DNA from: Doris montereyensis
Lineage: Eukaryota > Mollusca > Gastropoda > Nudibranchia > Dorididae
DNA: 64,000 bases
Direction: 5' to 3'
Assembly: GCA_037039925.1 (NCBI GenBank)
Contig: JAXRKP010001638.1
Location: forward strand, 1 to 64,000
A program made the position numbers and the translations under genes. Numbering within the stretch: position 1 is the first letter of the stretch; each line of letters starts with the position of its first letter. A model generated the notes under the pieces. That model saw only the letters and a list, made by a program, of their open reading frames with translations. It did not search any database and was not told the DNA's origin. Shown here piece after piece: positions 10,919-24,843 of this stretch.

Positions 10919-13900
10919 GTGAGCGTTTTTTATAAATTATGAAAGGGGGAGAAATTCACTGTTAGATTAAGAATAACCTATTTAATTACATCATCTACAA
11001 TACAAAAACTCAAAAGGCATAAAGGTAGGTTGTATAGAAAATGGAAGAAATATTTTTTTAAAGGCAACGTTTTAAAGCTCTTTTTTCAAATAATTTATTT
11101 ATTTTACCCACATCCACAACTAAGGTCATCTAGGAGGTTTTGATAGGATGTTTTCATTTTCCCCCAGACTTCCCTGTAAACAGCCAAGGGAATTAATTTT
11201 AGAATACCAATTTACCCTTAAAAATGCAAAATTAAACTCAAAACCAAAAAAAGTAAAATTGGATTGTTGAAGAAAGAAAGAATAGTGGTGAAAAAAGGGA
11301 TAGGGAGCTTGGGTGTATAATTGGGCAATTGAGTGGGGCGTGAGGGAGGAGGTTGGGAGAAGTTGTTATGTATTCATGTATCTGTTTTGAAGTATGTTTG
11401 TGTCACACTTAGAGGAAATGAAATGAAGATTTTTATCAAAAAAGGTTTGATATCTATAACTTAGTTGATGTTCTCATTGCCTAAACAGACAAAAGCCATA
11501 CATCTAACAGCAAAAAGTTATCTTCATGAATTCCTAATTGGTAAAGGAATCTCCTAATACAAAAAACATCAGCAAAATTATAATACCTGTGCAAGCAAAA
11601 GACAGTTTAATTTTCATTATTCATCCCTCATACATCACATGTGATCACCTAGCTCTGAATATTTCAGTTTTACTTCAACTTACGTCACAAAAATGAATGC
11701 AATGCACTGTTAACTGTGAAAATGCATGTTGCCAAAAGACATGCTTCATTAAAATCTGCTCACTTTTTAGATGAAGCAGAATTAATTTTAGAACACTAGT
11801 TTACCTTTGAAAATGAAACTGATACCATGCTCCTTACATCAATTTGATTCATGAAATGAGATCGTTTTCACCAAAAGAGGGAGTGTTTTAATGAGAGCTA
11901 GCTGGCTCTTTGCAAATTTCACAATAATTCAAATAATGCAATGCAGTACTACTGTCCTTAAATAAAGAAATATAGTACAAAGAAGAACAGTAGGCATGTA
12001 CATTATAGAAGTGGGATATAGGCGGGTTCTGCTGGTAGGTCCAACTTCCTGCCTTCTTTCACTTATCTTTCATCTTGCTGTTTCCCCTTAATTTACCATG
12101 AGATCACCACAATGGTGGATGGGATAAATTTCAATAACACAAAAAAGAAACCTTATAGATATAACAAAGAAATGATGAATGTGGGCGCATTTAATGTGTG
12201 TAGGCATTAGTGAGCATGTAGGAAATTCTTGACTCTAGTTAAATGATAGACGCCCTTGAAATCTGTGGAAACACAACATTTTTTTTGTCTCCTGAAGAAG
12301 GTGTACATTTAAGTAGGGACTACTGTAATGATAATTAAAACTTGCACAACGTTGTCTTTCTGATAAAAAATCCTAAGTGCCATTCACCAAATTTTACAGG
12401 AGAGGCAAAAGAGTGATTTACTCATTGATTTTGAACTGAGCAGAACGTTAGTGATGAGCTTAGAGATATACATCTTTTACGTAGGAGTGAATAAAAGCAA
12501 TTTTCCTCAATCTTTTAAACTGAGGGTATTAACCACATAATTTGTATCAGGTAACAAGGTTCCAATATATGAAAGAAAAACGAAAATCGAAATTTTTGCA
12601 CTTTCGGCCTTTGATCAGAGCAATAGCAACACAATGTGTGTGCCTCTCTATGTACTAGTTTGCCCCAAGGATCGGTCTTTTCAGTTTATGAGTTAACATA
12701 TTAAAACTAAAGAACAGACGGGTTGGCAGTGTGAATGAAAATGTGCTCAATTGGAAATCAAATTGCATGCCTATGTTGTTATTGACTTCTAAAGTCATTT
12801 ATTTTAAACGCCATTCTTTTGACTTTCCCCAGTCCTGATATATCAGCTGAAGAAGAAGGAGCAGCTTATGATGAAACTCCTGCAGGTAACATATTAAGCT
12901 TTTTAGTCTGTTTGTTCTTCTGGTTTAGTGTTGGTTGGGTTGTTTTTTCTTGAGTTTCAAATGATATTTAAGCCTTTGCTTATATTTGTTTAGATATGAG
13001 ACACATAGGCCTTCTTTCTTTGTCCTACCAAATAAGTGAAGCTGTTCATAGGGATTTATTGTTACTTTATATCACTTTCTAGAAAGTGAAATCAAAGCTG
13101 AACACATCTCTTCTTTGTATTACCATCCAGAGGCGGAACCCACTTGAGAGACTGTATTCTTGACAATACCTGGTATTATAAAAGTATCCGGCATTTCGCT
13201 TGCTTTGTTTCAGAGCTATATTTTCATAAGGGAAAAAATGGTCTCTACTGTTTGTTCTTAATTGTTTTTGAGGGATTTTACAATTGTAAGTCATTGGTTG
13301 GTGGCATCGGGGCTGAAACGGTTAGGCTACCGGACTGGGGATCATGAGATCCTGGGTATGAATCCTAGCAAAGCTAGGTCCACCAACTTATTCTTTGAGA
13401 AAGACACTTAAGACTCATTTTCCCCACTCTACCCCGGTGCAAATGGGTACAAGCACTAGTTTAGGAGTAATAAAATTCTGTGTCAGATTAGCGTCCTGAC
13501 CAGGATGTGATTATTATTGCTTGTTCCGCTTCACGCTATTAAAACTGAGATAAGCTCTCGCTCTATAGGCGGTAAAGAAGGAACTTTACTTTAAGGCATT
13601 GATGGTGTGTGAGCCGGGCAGTGGACAGGTAAGCACCTGTACAGGGAGTAGATGATCCCGCCCTCCACGAGTCTCCAGCTGCGGGTCTTGGTTGACCAAA
13701 GGCTAAGGCAGTTAACCCTGACAGAATACAACCTGCTGCCTTGCAGGCTGGTCTTCAATGACTAAAGGCTAAGGGAGTTAACCCTGACATAAAATAACAA
13801 GGCCTGGTAAGGGGCCTCAAGGTGGCAGCCCCACCATCTACCAAGGGTACAGTGGGCTAATCTCCTGCTTATTCAAAACAACATAATTCAGAGAAGTAAA

Positions 13901-16900
13901 AGGAATATAACCGGCTTGATGTTTGGAAGACGAACTTGGAAAACCCATACACCGAAAGGTAGAATGGGAACTGATAAAGAAAAGAAAGAAAGAATGGTGT
14001 GTGAGGTAATTTTCGAGGAATGTTTTTACCAACGAGGTACATTATTGAAATTATACATATAATAGATAATAATATGTAGTTTGTTTTTTCTCACTGTTTT
14101 TTAATTTTGTGTTTTCTTTCAACCAGATGAGATTTATACTTGTGCAGAAAGTGAGATACCGGTACGTTAAGTAATTTATGTGTATTTGTGGTTGAGCTTT
14201 TACTTTTTCCGTAAAAGTAACATATGTCTGAAAGTAAACTTTCCTGTCCTTTAATACATCTCATTCAGATTTGAAGGTTTTTTCGTCTTTTATTGAAAAT
14301 CATAGTTTATTTGGTGTATGAGTGGAGTTTTTCAGGTCATTGTTATCATTCTTTAGGTATTCATGAGTTTATAGTAATGATTCACTTTAAAGGATTCATT
14401 TATGATACTATGTTTGTGATTCTAGAGTTTGGTTTGTTTAGTTGAGTTAATTTTGCTTTGTTTTGTTTTATATTAATTTAACTTGTATATCATAATGTGC
14501 TGATTATGAGTGGGGAGATTAGTACTGACTGTAGTTCATTTTTTGTTGTTGCTCTATCTCTTATAATACTCTTCAACTAAGATAATATCTTTTTAGTGTA
14601 TATAGTTTTCATCTCTGATGCAGTGAAGAAATATCCCCAGTCTTCTTCTTTCTGTCTTGTGTACATGTATGTGATGTGTCTATGCCTATGATATTATTCC
14701 ATTTAAAGCTGTCTGAATTGTTCTGTTTACAGGTTCAAAATGGAGAGGCCAGGTGAGAATCAGTTTCTCAATTTCACAAAGACGAAAAAGTCTTTCCTCT
14801 CTTAATCAAAGCATTGTTTGAGAAGACTTATCCATTCATGACAGATGATATGTGTATAGTTTTAGTTACATATATGTATATATATATTTATATGCTACAC
14901 GCTTTGAGCATATATTTTTAATATTATGATTATGAAATTATATCTAAAGAGTATGGGTATACAATACACAAAATTATATTGCAAGTTTAATAACAGAAAA
15001 GTGAACATTTTCATTCAACATATTTTTTTTGTTCTGAAACTACTGAGTCCTTAAAAGTTTTTAAAACATGAGATTGACATAATCACTTATGCATACTGTC
15101 TTTAAAATTATTTGAAACGTGTTGTTTGGTCAAAAGACAGTAGTACAAAGAGTACAAGCTGTACTAGAGATCCACAATGTTCCATAAACCTAAAATGTTC
15201 TTGATTTCTTTCTGCCTCAGGCTTTATGACTTTGTTCTCAATTGCTTGTGAATTCTTTTCTTGATTTTTAATTCCCATTTCTTTTGCTTATTATGGTAGT
15301 TGCAGAGTAAAATGATCATTGATGAAGAAAAAATGGCAATCTCTTTATTCATATGACTGTGGCAAGTGCAAGAGTTTAAAATCTTTATCTTATTATCTTA
15401 TAGTAAACTTGATGGAGAGTCAGAACAAGAGAAAAAGAAAAGATTGAAAGAAGAGGCAGATGCAAAGAAGAGAGAAGAAAAAGAAAGAAAGGAAAAGGAG
15501 AAACAGAGGAAAAGGTGAGAAGAGTTGTATGTTTGCCTTTTACATACATGAATATATGTACATCAGTGATTTTTTTTCCTTTTGAGTTAAGGTTTATGAT
15601 TTTAGTATGTACATGAGTAACTGTCAATATACAGTCATTCTATATCATTGAAATGTTTGTAGCGTCCTTGGGTGCCATAGAAACGGCCGTCATCTTGGAT
15701 TTTGACTCAATTTTCAAAATCTATCTCCTCCCTTAGTTACGAATAAAATCACTCAATACTTGTACAGATCGTCTTTTCCATTCAATATCTAAAGAGTGAC
15801 GTTGGATTTTTTCGATATTTTGGATAGTTTTTTTTTTTATTAATTCTTGAAAATACTATATATTGTGAATGTACAAAAACGGCCTTTTTATTACCAAAAA
15901 AAATAAATTCTCAAAAAGTTTCCAACATATTTTTAAAAATGACCTCATTCTATTAACATTGACAATAGGAACCTGTGTGCCAAATATAATACAAATCGTT
16001 CGGTAAATGGTGGAGAAGATATAATTTTAGTGTGGAAAAACTACATTTCGAGAAAATGCAAGTAAAAAACCAAAAAGAAAATAACACAAAACAAACGCTT
16101 CAGACGGGTTTCTCTTGTTGTAGCAACCCCCTTACTCTTTCGACAGTCTCTGGCATTGTTACTTATGTAAATAGAATTATAAATCTAGGTTTAGATTTGC
16201 ACTGTTGTGAAAACAGACGTCGATATGACCAGTTTTGTTGTTGTTTTTTTCTATATATCCTATGCTTGTGCACGTGTTTACATACACACTGACGCACAAC
16301 GCCTCTTATATCACACAGCAATGGGAGACACGTAGATTGGTGTCGGCAAAACGAGGTCAAATCGTGTGTTGTCACATTTGGCGATTAACCACCAATATAC
16401 GGGTTTTATACTGCCTTTTTTCTCAGTCAGTGTTAAAATAATTTACGTCAAAATTTTTATTGTTTTTATCTACCCTCGCCTACAAAATATTTTGTAAATT
16501 TAAAAAATTATACGTCATATGGACATTTTTCTGCCATGAACGTGTAGATAAATAATCGTTCTACCGAATATGCAAAGAACAGAAAATCAACCTTTTGGTC
16601 CAAAACTCGCCAGTCCAGGTACCCCTCCCTTAAAGAAACTTGCCTCTTGCTGATGGGTATTTCACCGTCTTGTGAAGAGCTTGTTCAAATAACAGATGTA
16701 CTAACCCATGATCAATAGGTCATTTAGTTCTGCCCACCGAAAACATTTCCGTCCAACTCATGAATAAGACCAAGCACAACTCAACTCTGACAAGTAGGCT
16801 AACCTCTGACATGAATTTGACACTGCTTCGTTATGCTGACCTCATGTATTTTCTACCTCCTCCCCTCCCCCAACACACACACACACACACACAAAAAGCA

Positions 16901-19900
16901 AGAACAATTACCTATGACACAGATCAAATCTGTGACACTTTGAATTAAATTGTCTTAGACATTCAAACAACTGAAACTGGTTTTATCAAGCATATCCATT
17001 AAGCTGGCATTTCACTATATCAGATTGAAGTTTTATTATTTTGTCATATGTTTCCAATTGTTTTCTTTTTTCAGGAAGAAGCGAAGTGGAAAAAGAAATT
17101 CAAAGTAAGTGTTTGTTAATTCTAAGTTTGAGTTTAACTGTTGTGCGAAAGCGTTGTGTTGTAAAAAGACTATTGTATCCTTGCTCACAAAAATTACCAC
17201 TGAACAAGAAAAATTGTTTGAAAGCACTCTGTATTGACTAATTATACAGTTTAGTTCTTCTGACTAGCATATTAGATGGAGAAAAGGAGGGAAACTTGCA
17301 AAGGCAAATTTTTTTTATTCTACGTTTTTATCCATAATATTGTTTTTTTTTTTCTGTTGTTTAAGTTTCTTTTAAAAGTGTTTTTAAACCTTGGACTGTT
17401 TGAATTTCAGTAAATCTATTTTGTCCAATGTTCCTTGTTACTCAGTATCCTTTCAAAGAGTTATCAACACCTGAGACATATTATTCAAAGTACAGTTTAT
17501 GTGTAGATTTGTCAATGAATTGGTCGAAAATAAAGCTTTGTTGTGGTTTTTTTATAGAATGTGTCTCTCTAAAGCCCATACATCTTTACAAGAGACTGCT
17601 TTTAAGTGGGAAAAGTGAACTGCAATTAGTTATTTTTAAGTTTTTATGATTTTTTTTGTCAGATCATCTAAGCATAATATCTCAGGCTTTTATGTGTAGC
17701 TACGCAAAGCTCTTCATATTGTATATTTCTGTTATTTCAGTTGACAGATAATGAACACGTTGGTGAAGGAGAAATAAAAATGATGCTAAAGGCGGTGGTA
17801 ATAACATCAAGGTGCATCAAGGTCAAGGGTGACAATTGTACGCATTGATGATACCCCTCCAAACAAGTGGCTTGTCAAAACTGATACCCAGAGTGAGTAT
17901 TCTTAATGCGGCTTTTCACTATAGTAAATGTAAAGTAAAGTAAGTCCATACTCAGAGTTAAGTGTAAGGCAACCAGAGTAAAGTCCTGATTTTTCTAGGC
18001 ATCCGACATAATGTTGTAGTTTATCATTACTTTTATCTAAATAGACCTAGTTATTTATTTTGCTGCTTGGTCGACAGGGGGGACCAGAAATATTTGCCCG
18101 GATTGTGAATTGAACTCGGGCCTCGACGATGGTAGTTCGAAGCTCTACCGACGTCTCAATTATAGTTGATCAATTTCATCATACTAGACTTACTTGACTA
18201 GAGCCTTTGTATTCCTCTTTGGAACATAGGCGGCAACCACACCCCTCTAGAACACACGGTTCAGGGAGACCCTCTTCAGCTCGGCCCATGTCATTCCGAC
18301 GGCCTTGGCTTCTATGTTGGTGCTCCTCTACTATGTCTGTCTTGGTCTTCCCACTTTATGCTTCTCTTGTGGGCTTCATTCAAGGGATTGTCTAGAGACA
18401 TTCAATCTCATTATATGAGCTTGTTCCTGTCCAGAAGTTGCGCCACACAAAGATAGGAGGAATCTTTAGCATTGCCCACTTTGCTGAAGGTATAAAGCCT
18501 ACATTAAGATGGAAGCTCCTATGTGTTTTTGTACCTCTTCATAAGAAATATATTGATTGGGAAATAAACTATCACTTTCACCCTTTATAAAAATGTTCTT
18601 TTTTCTATTTGGCATGGTGTGGTTTTATCGACATTATTGCTGGGATTACGTGATTCAGGCATCGATTCGTAGATAATAAAGAGAATGAGCCAGCTTCAAA
18701 CATGATATAGTTCTTTAGTGAAGACAAAATGTGTATGGTTTAATGTGTAAGTATCAACCATAATATAAGAAGAACAGGAATAAGGTGCGCAGTCAAAAGT
18801 GAGAACCAAAACAGTCAGATGTAACCTTGCTAACTGAGGTCATTATCTAGCAGGCAAGGGGATCGGACAGCCGACAGCGAGTCAAAGGCAATGTAGCAGT
18901 TTTAGACTTGATAATTACTAAAGATGATGTCCTTGTTTTGTTGTTTGCAATAGGCTTTGTTGATGGATTTTATTCAATTTGTTTGTCATCGACTTTTGTG
19001 GTTGGATGCTGATAGTACTAATTGATCAATTTTTTGTTTCAACCAACTTTTATTACAAGTGAATGTGATAACTTTGCAGGTCTTATCCTTTTGAAAATGA
19101 GTGCCATTATTTTTAAAGTACATTTTTATAGTACAGCTAATTTTATGTAATGTTATGTAGCATTGCTTTCAATTCCTAGCTGTAAGATGTAATGTTATGT
19201 AGCATTGCCTTCATCCCTAGCTGTAAGGTGTAATGTTATGTAGCATTGCCTTCATCCCCTAGCTGTAAGATGTAATGTTATGTAGCATTGCCTTCATCGC
19301 CTAGCTGTAAGTTGTAATGTTATGTAGCATTGCCTTCATCGCCTAGCTGTAAGATGTAATGTTATGTAGCATAGCCTTCATCCCTAGCTGTAGATGTAAT
19401 GTTATGTAGCATTGCCTTCAGCCCCTAGCTGTAAGATGTAATGTTATGTAGCATTGCCTTCATCCCCTAGCTGTAAGATGTAATGTTATGTAGCATTGCC
19501 TTCATCGCCTAGCTGTAAGATGTTGTGATCGTTATCTGGACCCTTTTGAGTGGTGGATTTTTTTATTAGGAATTGAAATAATTTGTCAAATTTTATTACA
19601 CATTGATACAGTAAATTTATTGAGCAGCGACATGTCAGAGTATAAAAATACCCACTAGGCCTATGTAAATTGTTTAAATTTTAAGGAGCATTGATTTAAG
19701 TGTATTGTTATTTCCTTTGGGTCTGCCAAAAGGGATACATGTATCACCATAATGTATACTTTTCTAGTCTCCCAAAGACTTTGCACTTTGTGGTGACAAC
19801 TGTAGAATTTACTATATTAAGGCATCAGTTCTTGTTTTATTTGTATTTTTAATTTGGCGATTTGTTTTCTGACTTTTATATTTTACTTTGCAGTATTAGA

Positions 19901-22900
19901 TGAATTTACTTTAAATTATCTGTCACTGAGATTCATTGATAGCATGCAGTTTATGAGTTATCTGGGTAATAGCATATCATTTTACATGTTTTATTTGTTT
20001 TACTTCATCTTTTGTCATGGACTATATTGATATTATTGTTGTGTCTGCTCTTTGTCTTTTCTTATAGTGGGTTATGTCGACAGTAGCAATATATCTGTGG
20101 ATCCAAATATCATTAAGCAGGTAAGTGCTATTATAACTTTGTAATGAATTCATGTTTCTTCTTTGACATTTTCTTTTTGTTTCAAGAGTGAACAGTAGTG
20201 AATGCTTTTTCTGAATGTCAAGCTCTTGCTATGAAAAGACTTAGATATTAAATATTTTTAAAACATTTCAATGCTTGAAAGAAAATTGTGGTGTCGCTCG
20301 AATCTGTCTCCAAAGCTAGCTTTAAAAGATGTTAATTTACTCAGAAACCTTGAACAGTTGTGTGCTTCTTGATTTGTCTTCTTTTGAGTGTCAAATCATT
20401 GAACCTTCCTAATTTTGAATGAAAACTGAGATCTTTAGCACTAGAACAGTGATATCACATTTCTTCATGTCTTTTTTTATTTTCTTTATTTTATGTTCCT
20501 TTCATTGTACATTACAGTACATTGAGAGGTAAAGTAAACAAAAAAAGTTACATTTCACTCTGGCTTTTCCTTTCCCTTTACACTTTATAGCCCATTTGTC
20601 TCATGTGGTTTACAAAATCATTTGTGGGCTGCTGTTATAATTTGTTTCCCTCATTCTTTTTAAATTTTTAAGTATGCACTTATTTATGATATTATCATAT
20701 TTTCTTTGTATACATCTCGGTCTTATCGATTGCATGTTTGAAAAATGATAATCATACTTCTCTTTGATATAGTTTTGTAAAAGAGAAGGTGAGTAAGTGA
20801 GGGAAATTGACAAGAAATAATAAACAGTTGGTTTAGACCAATCCCTTCAGACAGACTGATTTACCCGACTCATCCTTGTATGCCACATCCTTCATTGGTA
20901 ACTTTCTTGTCTGCACTGATTTTGTTTTTATGCAGTAGATCGGCTGTCTTGTGTCATTCATATTTTAATGATATTCCTCCAAAATACTGTGTTGAGAGCT
21001 GATGTATTTTGTGTAAATAAGTTATATGATGCTATGTCGCGCTACAAGTTTTAATGAAGTAGTATATGAATTTGTGGTTGAGAGAAGTTGGATATTTTAA
21101 TACACATAGTGGCTTTTTGGATTACAGAAAAAATTGCGTCCTATGACGCTTAAAGAAGCATTTTTGAATCTCTCACCGCTGGCAAGAATCTGATAGAGGT
21201 ATTATAAGGAATGCAACCTTTGACCTCCTGTTTATGGAATTACATGTCCGCCTGATTATTAATGATGTTATTTTCCTTACGGAATGCGGCACAAAAAACT
21301 GAACAAAGACTATCTGTTTAAAATGGTTGTGATGCTCCTCCGCACTGTCAATGTACAACATTTTCTTTGTTACCTTTCTTCTTGTTGTTTTTTCCCTTGC
21401 TTTGTTAAACAATGAAGATGTCTTGCTGTTGTTTGTGGAGGAATTATGTTTTATTATTTTAACTGTATAAGTTTTCGTATTTCAGCTTAATCTTCTGTGT
21501 TGTATGAAATAATAATTTTGTTTCAGTTCTATTTTTTTCTGTATCTCTAATTACTTCTTTTATGTCTGTGTGCATATGCCAATCTCTCTGAAGGTGATGA
21601 TCCGCTATTTTCTTGACTCTAACTGTAACTTGGAAAAATCAATTTCAATGCTGGATGCACAAGAGACTAATGTCATCGTAATTTTTGTTTTGTATTTCCT
21701 GCTTGAACTGTTGTTTGGTGTGGGGTTCAATATGGTGGTTTTACTTGTAAAATCTTTCCACACATATTATACCAAAATATAGAAAACCTCATGTAGTCTA
21801 GTAAAGAATTGTTTTTGCAAAAACCACATCCCTTGTAAACACTATCCTTGGAGAGTGGTGCAAGAGAATATATTTCTTTTATTTTGAGCTAGCAATTTTC
21901 AAGTTTGCTGAATATATATAACGTTTTCTTCTTCTTGTTCTATGTAATGATTTTATCTCTTCCAAAATTATCAATTCATTTAAAAATAATTTATCTCAAA
22001 GAGTTTTAAATTCAAACCCTTAATATAGTCAGAATAAAACAAAATAAACTTTGAAGAATGCGTCTAAATTTAAATTAGCTCTAGTCTATTCTTGAGGAGT
22101 GACGCAAACTTTCAGGGAAGTAATAAATATATTAAGATAAGCTGCTTCTAGCATGCATTCCTTTCATGGAAATATCTGCCTTCGAAAAAGCAAGACCATG
22201 TTTCATACTATCTCCGACTATTTCATGCTTTACACTTTGATGGAAATTTTAAGCTTGAAAAACTGTGAATCAGGTTATACAAAATCTGATCATTGCCATC
22301 AGCACTAAGTTTGAATGATGAATGAGAGCTTTGCTCATGCACAGTTGTTTCAGTGAATTTAGAGTTGTATCACAGGGTTAATTCATTTTGAAATTGACAT
22401 TCTAATTGACAAATTTTGAAAGGGAACAAGCATTTCAGTTTTTAATGACTTCAATTTATTTTAAAAAATGCATCATTTGTCCATTAAATATTTTTGGAAA
22501 AGTTTAATACATAATTTACATTTGATTCACAAAAGAGGGACTTAAATGTGATCAACCTTAATTTGTTTTGTTTTAAATATTCTAAGTGATATTTTGAAGT
22601 TTTTGTATTTCCAACAAAGCATGATAAATTTAGAGAGCCGATGCATGGATATTTCTTATTTTTCTTTTTCCCTTCGTCTTTATTCCTGCTCCCCTGAACC
22701 TCTTTAAGAAATAACAATAGATAAATGTGGAAGACAAGAGAAGTTTTTCAAATCTTATCTACTCATTTCCATAATACTCTAAGAATTTCTTTCAAAAGAT
22801 AAAGTCAGATTGACTAGCTTTATAACTGGTTTATTTTTTCCTTTTCAGAATTGTTTTTTTTATTGTTTTAAACAATTAAAAAGCAAGGTTAAAAAGCTCA

Positions 22901-24766
22901 TAGTGAAAATGCTGTAACATGATATGTTAATAAAAATAATAGCCACATACTTTCTTGGAAGAGTTTTTTTTTTTTTCAAGATAAATAAGACACATTCATA
23001 ATTTTGAAGAAAATCGTTTTTAATGCACAGCAATTAATAGAGTGATGTTATTCATTTCAATAGGCATCCCCACCCTCCTGTACCATTCCTTAAACTCTAT
23101 TTGTCCCCGACACATTAGCCTTCAAAGCAATTAATGACTATGTCCAGAAAATTGTTGTTAGCTCAAAGCCAATTCAAATCAATAATGATTTATAAATATG
23201 CTATTAAAATCATATTGATTAAGAACATAATTTCATACTGTCATGCCATGCTAAGTACAATGAAAAGGAGCCAGAAAATGTTGCAAAATTAAATTTTGGA
23301 TTTTTCCATAGTACGCTGATTTGAAATAAGTGTAGAATTAAAATTCAACAGCAAATGCTTTTTGACTATAGCATTGAGTGCTTGAAATTATGCTGAGAAT
23401 TATACATTGATGAAGTATTTTTGCATTAAGAAGGTGAAGTTAAACAGAAAAACATTTCAAGTTGAAATTTGGGAGACGGGATTGTGGGAAAGGGGAAGGG
23501 GAGTGTTTATGATATTTCAGAACTTAAAAGTAGTGTGAAGTTTACATCAGTATTTCCAGTCCTGGTAAGCAGTCAACAATATTATAAAGCATATATCTTT
23601 TGATCTGTAGCATATTTCACCTTTCCTTTTTTTTTTTTTTTTTTCTACAGAAGACAAGAGTTTGTTTTTTTCTTTCTGTTATATTTTGTATGCCTTTTAT
23701 GTGGATGGGCTAAAGGGTGGAGGAAGAATGATAAATCTATTGTCTTTTTTTTAGAGATCACAGTGGGTGGGGTGTTACGGTAGGATAGAAGACTGTCTTG
23801 CTTCATGGTGGGTTGCTTTTAAAAAAAATGCTCATTGAGTGTGTGTAGAGGGGAAGCGCGAAGAAAAGAAAAACATTTTGTTGCACTTTTGTATTCTTTT
23901 GTTGATTTGTTTGTCTCACATGAGCTCAGTTATGAACAAGAATAAGTTGGGAATGGTATGTATAGACTATGCTAAGTTTATACATTGTAAAGTTATCTAA
24001 AAGGTTTGGAAGAAAAATTTAACATTTTATGCCTTTTGATACATAGGCATGTGTTATATAAGCTTTAATTATTTGTTCCCAACATTTTGTATCATCTTCT
24101 TGTGTTAAAAAGACAGTTAAATCTCAAACTTTTAATCCTTAAAAGCAAGTCTTTAATCTTAGCAATTGTAATCTAAACAAACAGCTTAAGGGATATTTTA
24201 GCAAGTTTTGAATTCAACACAGTTTTGTTTTATGTGAATCACACTTTTGTTAGTCTTTTGCTCGAGTTTTGGGGATTGAACCACTTTTTGGTTTTTCTCT
24301 CCTTCAGTTTTATTTCATAAACACTTTTAGGATTGGGGTTCTGTTGGATCTCTTTTTGTTTGGGTTGGGTTTTTTTCCCTGTTTTGTCTTCTTTTTTGTG
24401 TAGAGAAGGTAATGAGGAAAACTTGATACTTTGATATTAATAATTATCAAATTCCTTTTGAAATTTTGGTAATTATCTTTTACTCTACTTTTTCATATAT
24501 TTTAACTCAATAAACAATTAAAAATGAATCCAGGTGTTATAATTAAGACAAGGATAACTTGAATGATATTTGAATCAGTGTCTTTTACAACGATTAAATG
24601 CACTTAGCTCTTTAATTTTGCTGTGTGAAAAACAAAAGACGATTCAACCTTAGTTTTGATTAAAAATGCAACACCTGTATAATATATTTAGTATGCCACC
24701 AATTAAAGTCACTTTTACTTTTATGATATTTATGACTAATAATGGTAGTAGTAGTAGTAGTAGTAA

Positions 24767-24843
<77 letters not shown>

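Noticed and set aside
16032..16441. Overlapping small frames on both strands in the intron
   Set aside because: No recognisable domain and no splice-site support; likely chance frames.
19148..19521. CRISPR-like array
   Set aside because: Regular spacing, but the spacer is part of the repeat; it is a eukaryotic minisatellite. The palindrome cluster at 40-44 kb also lacks even spacing and unique spacers.
20610..22717. Small frames in the long intron
   Set aside because: Low-complexity or AT-rich composition, no conserved motif, antisense to each other in places.
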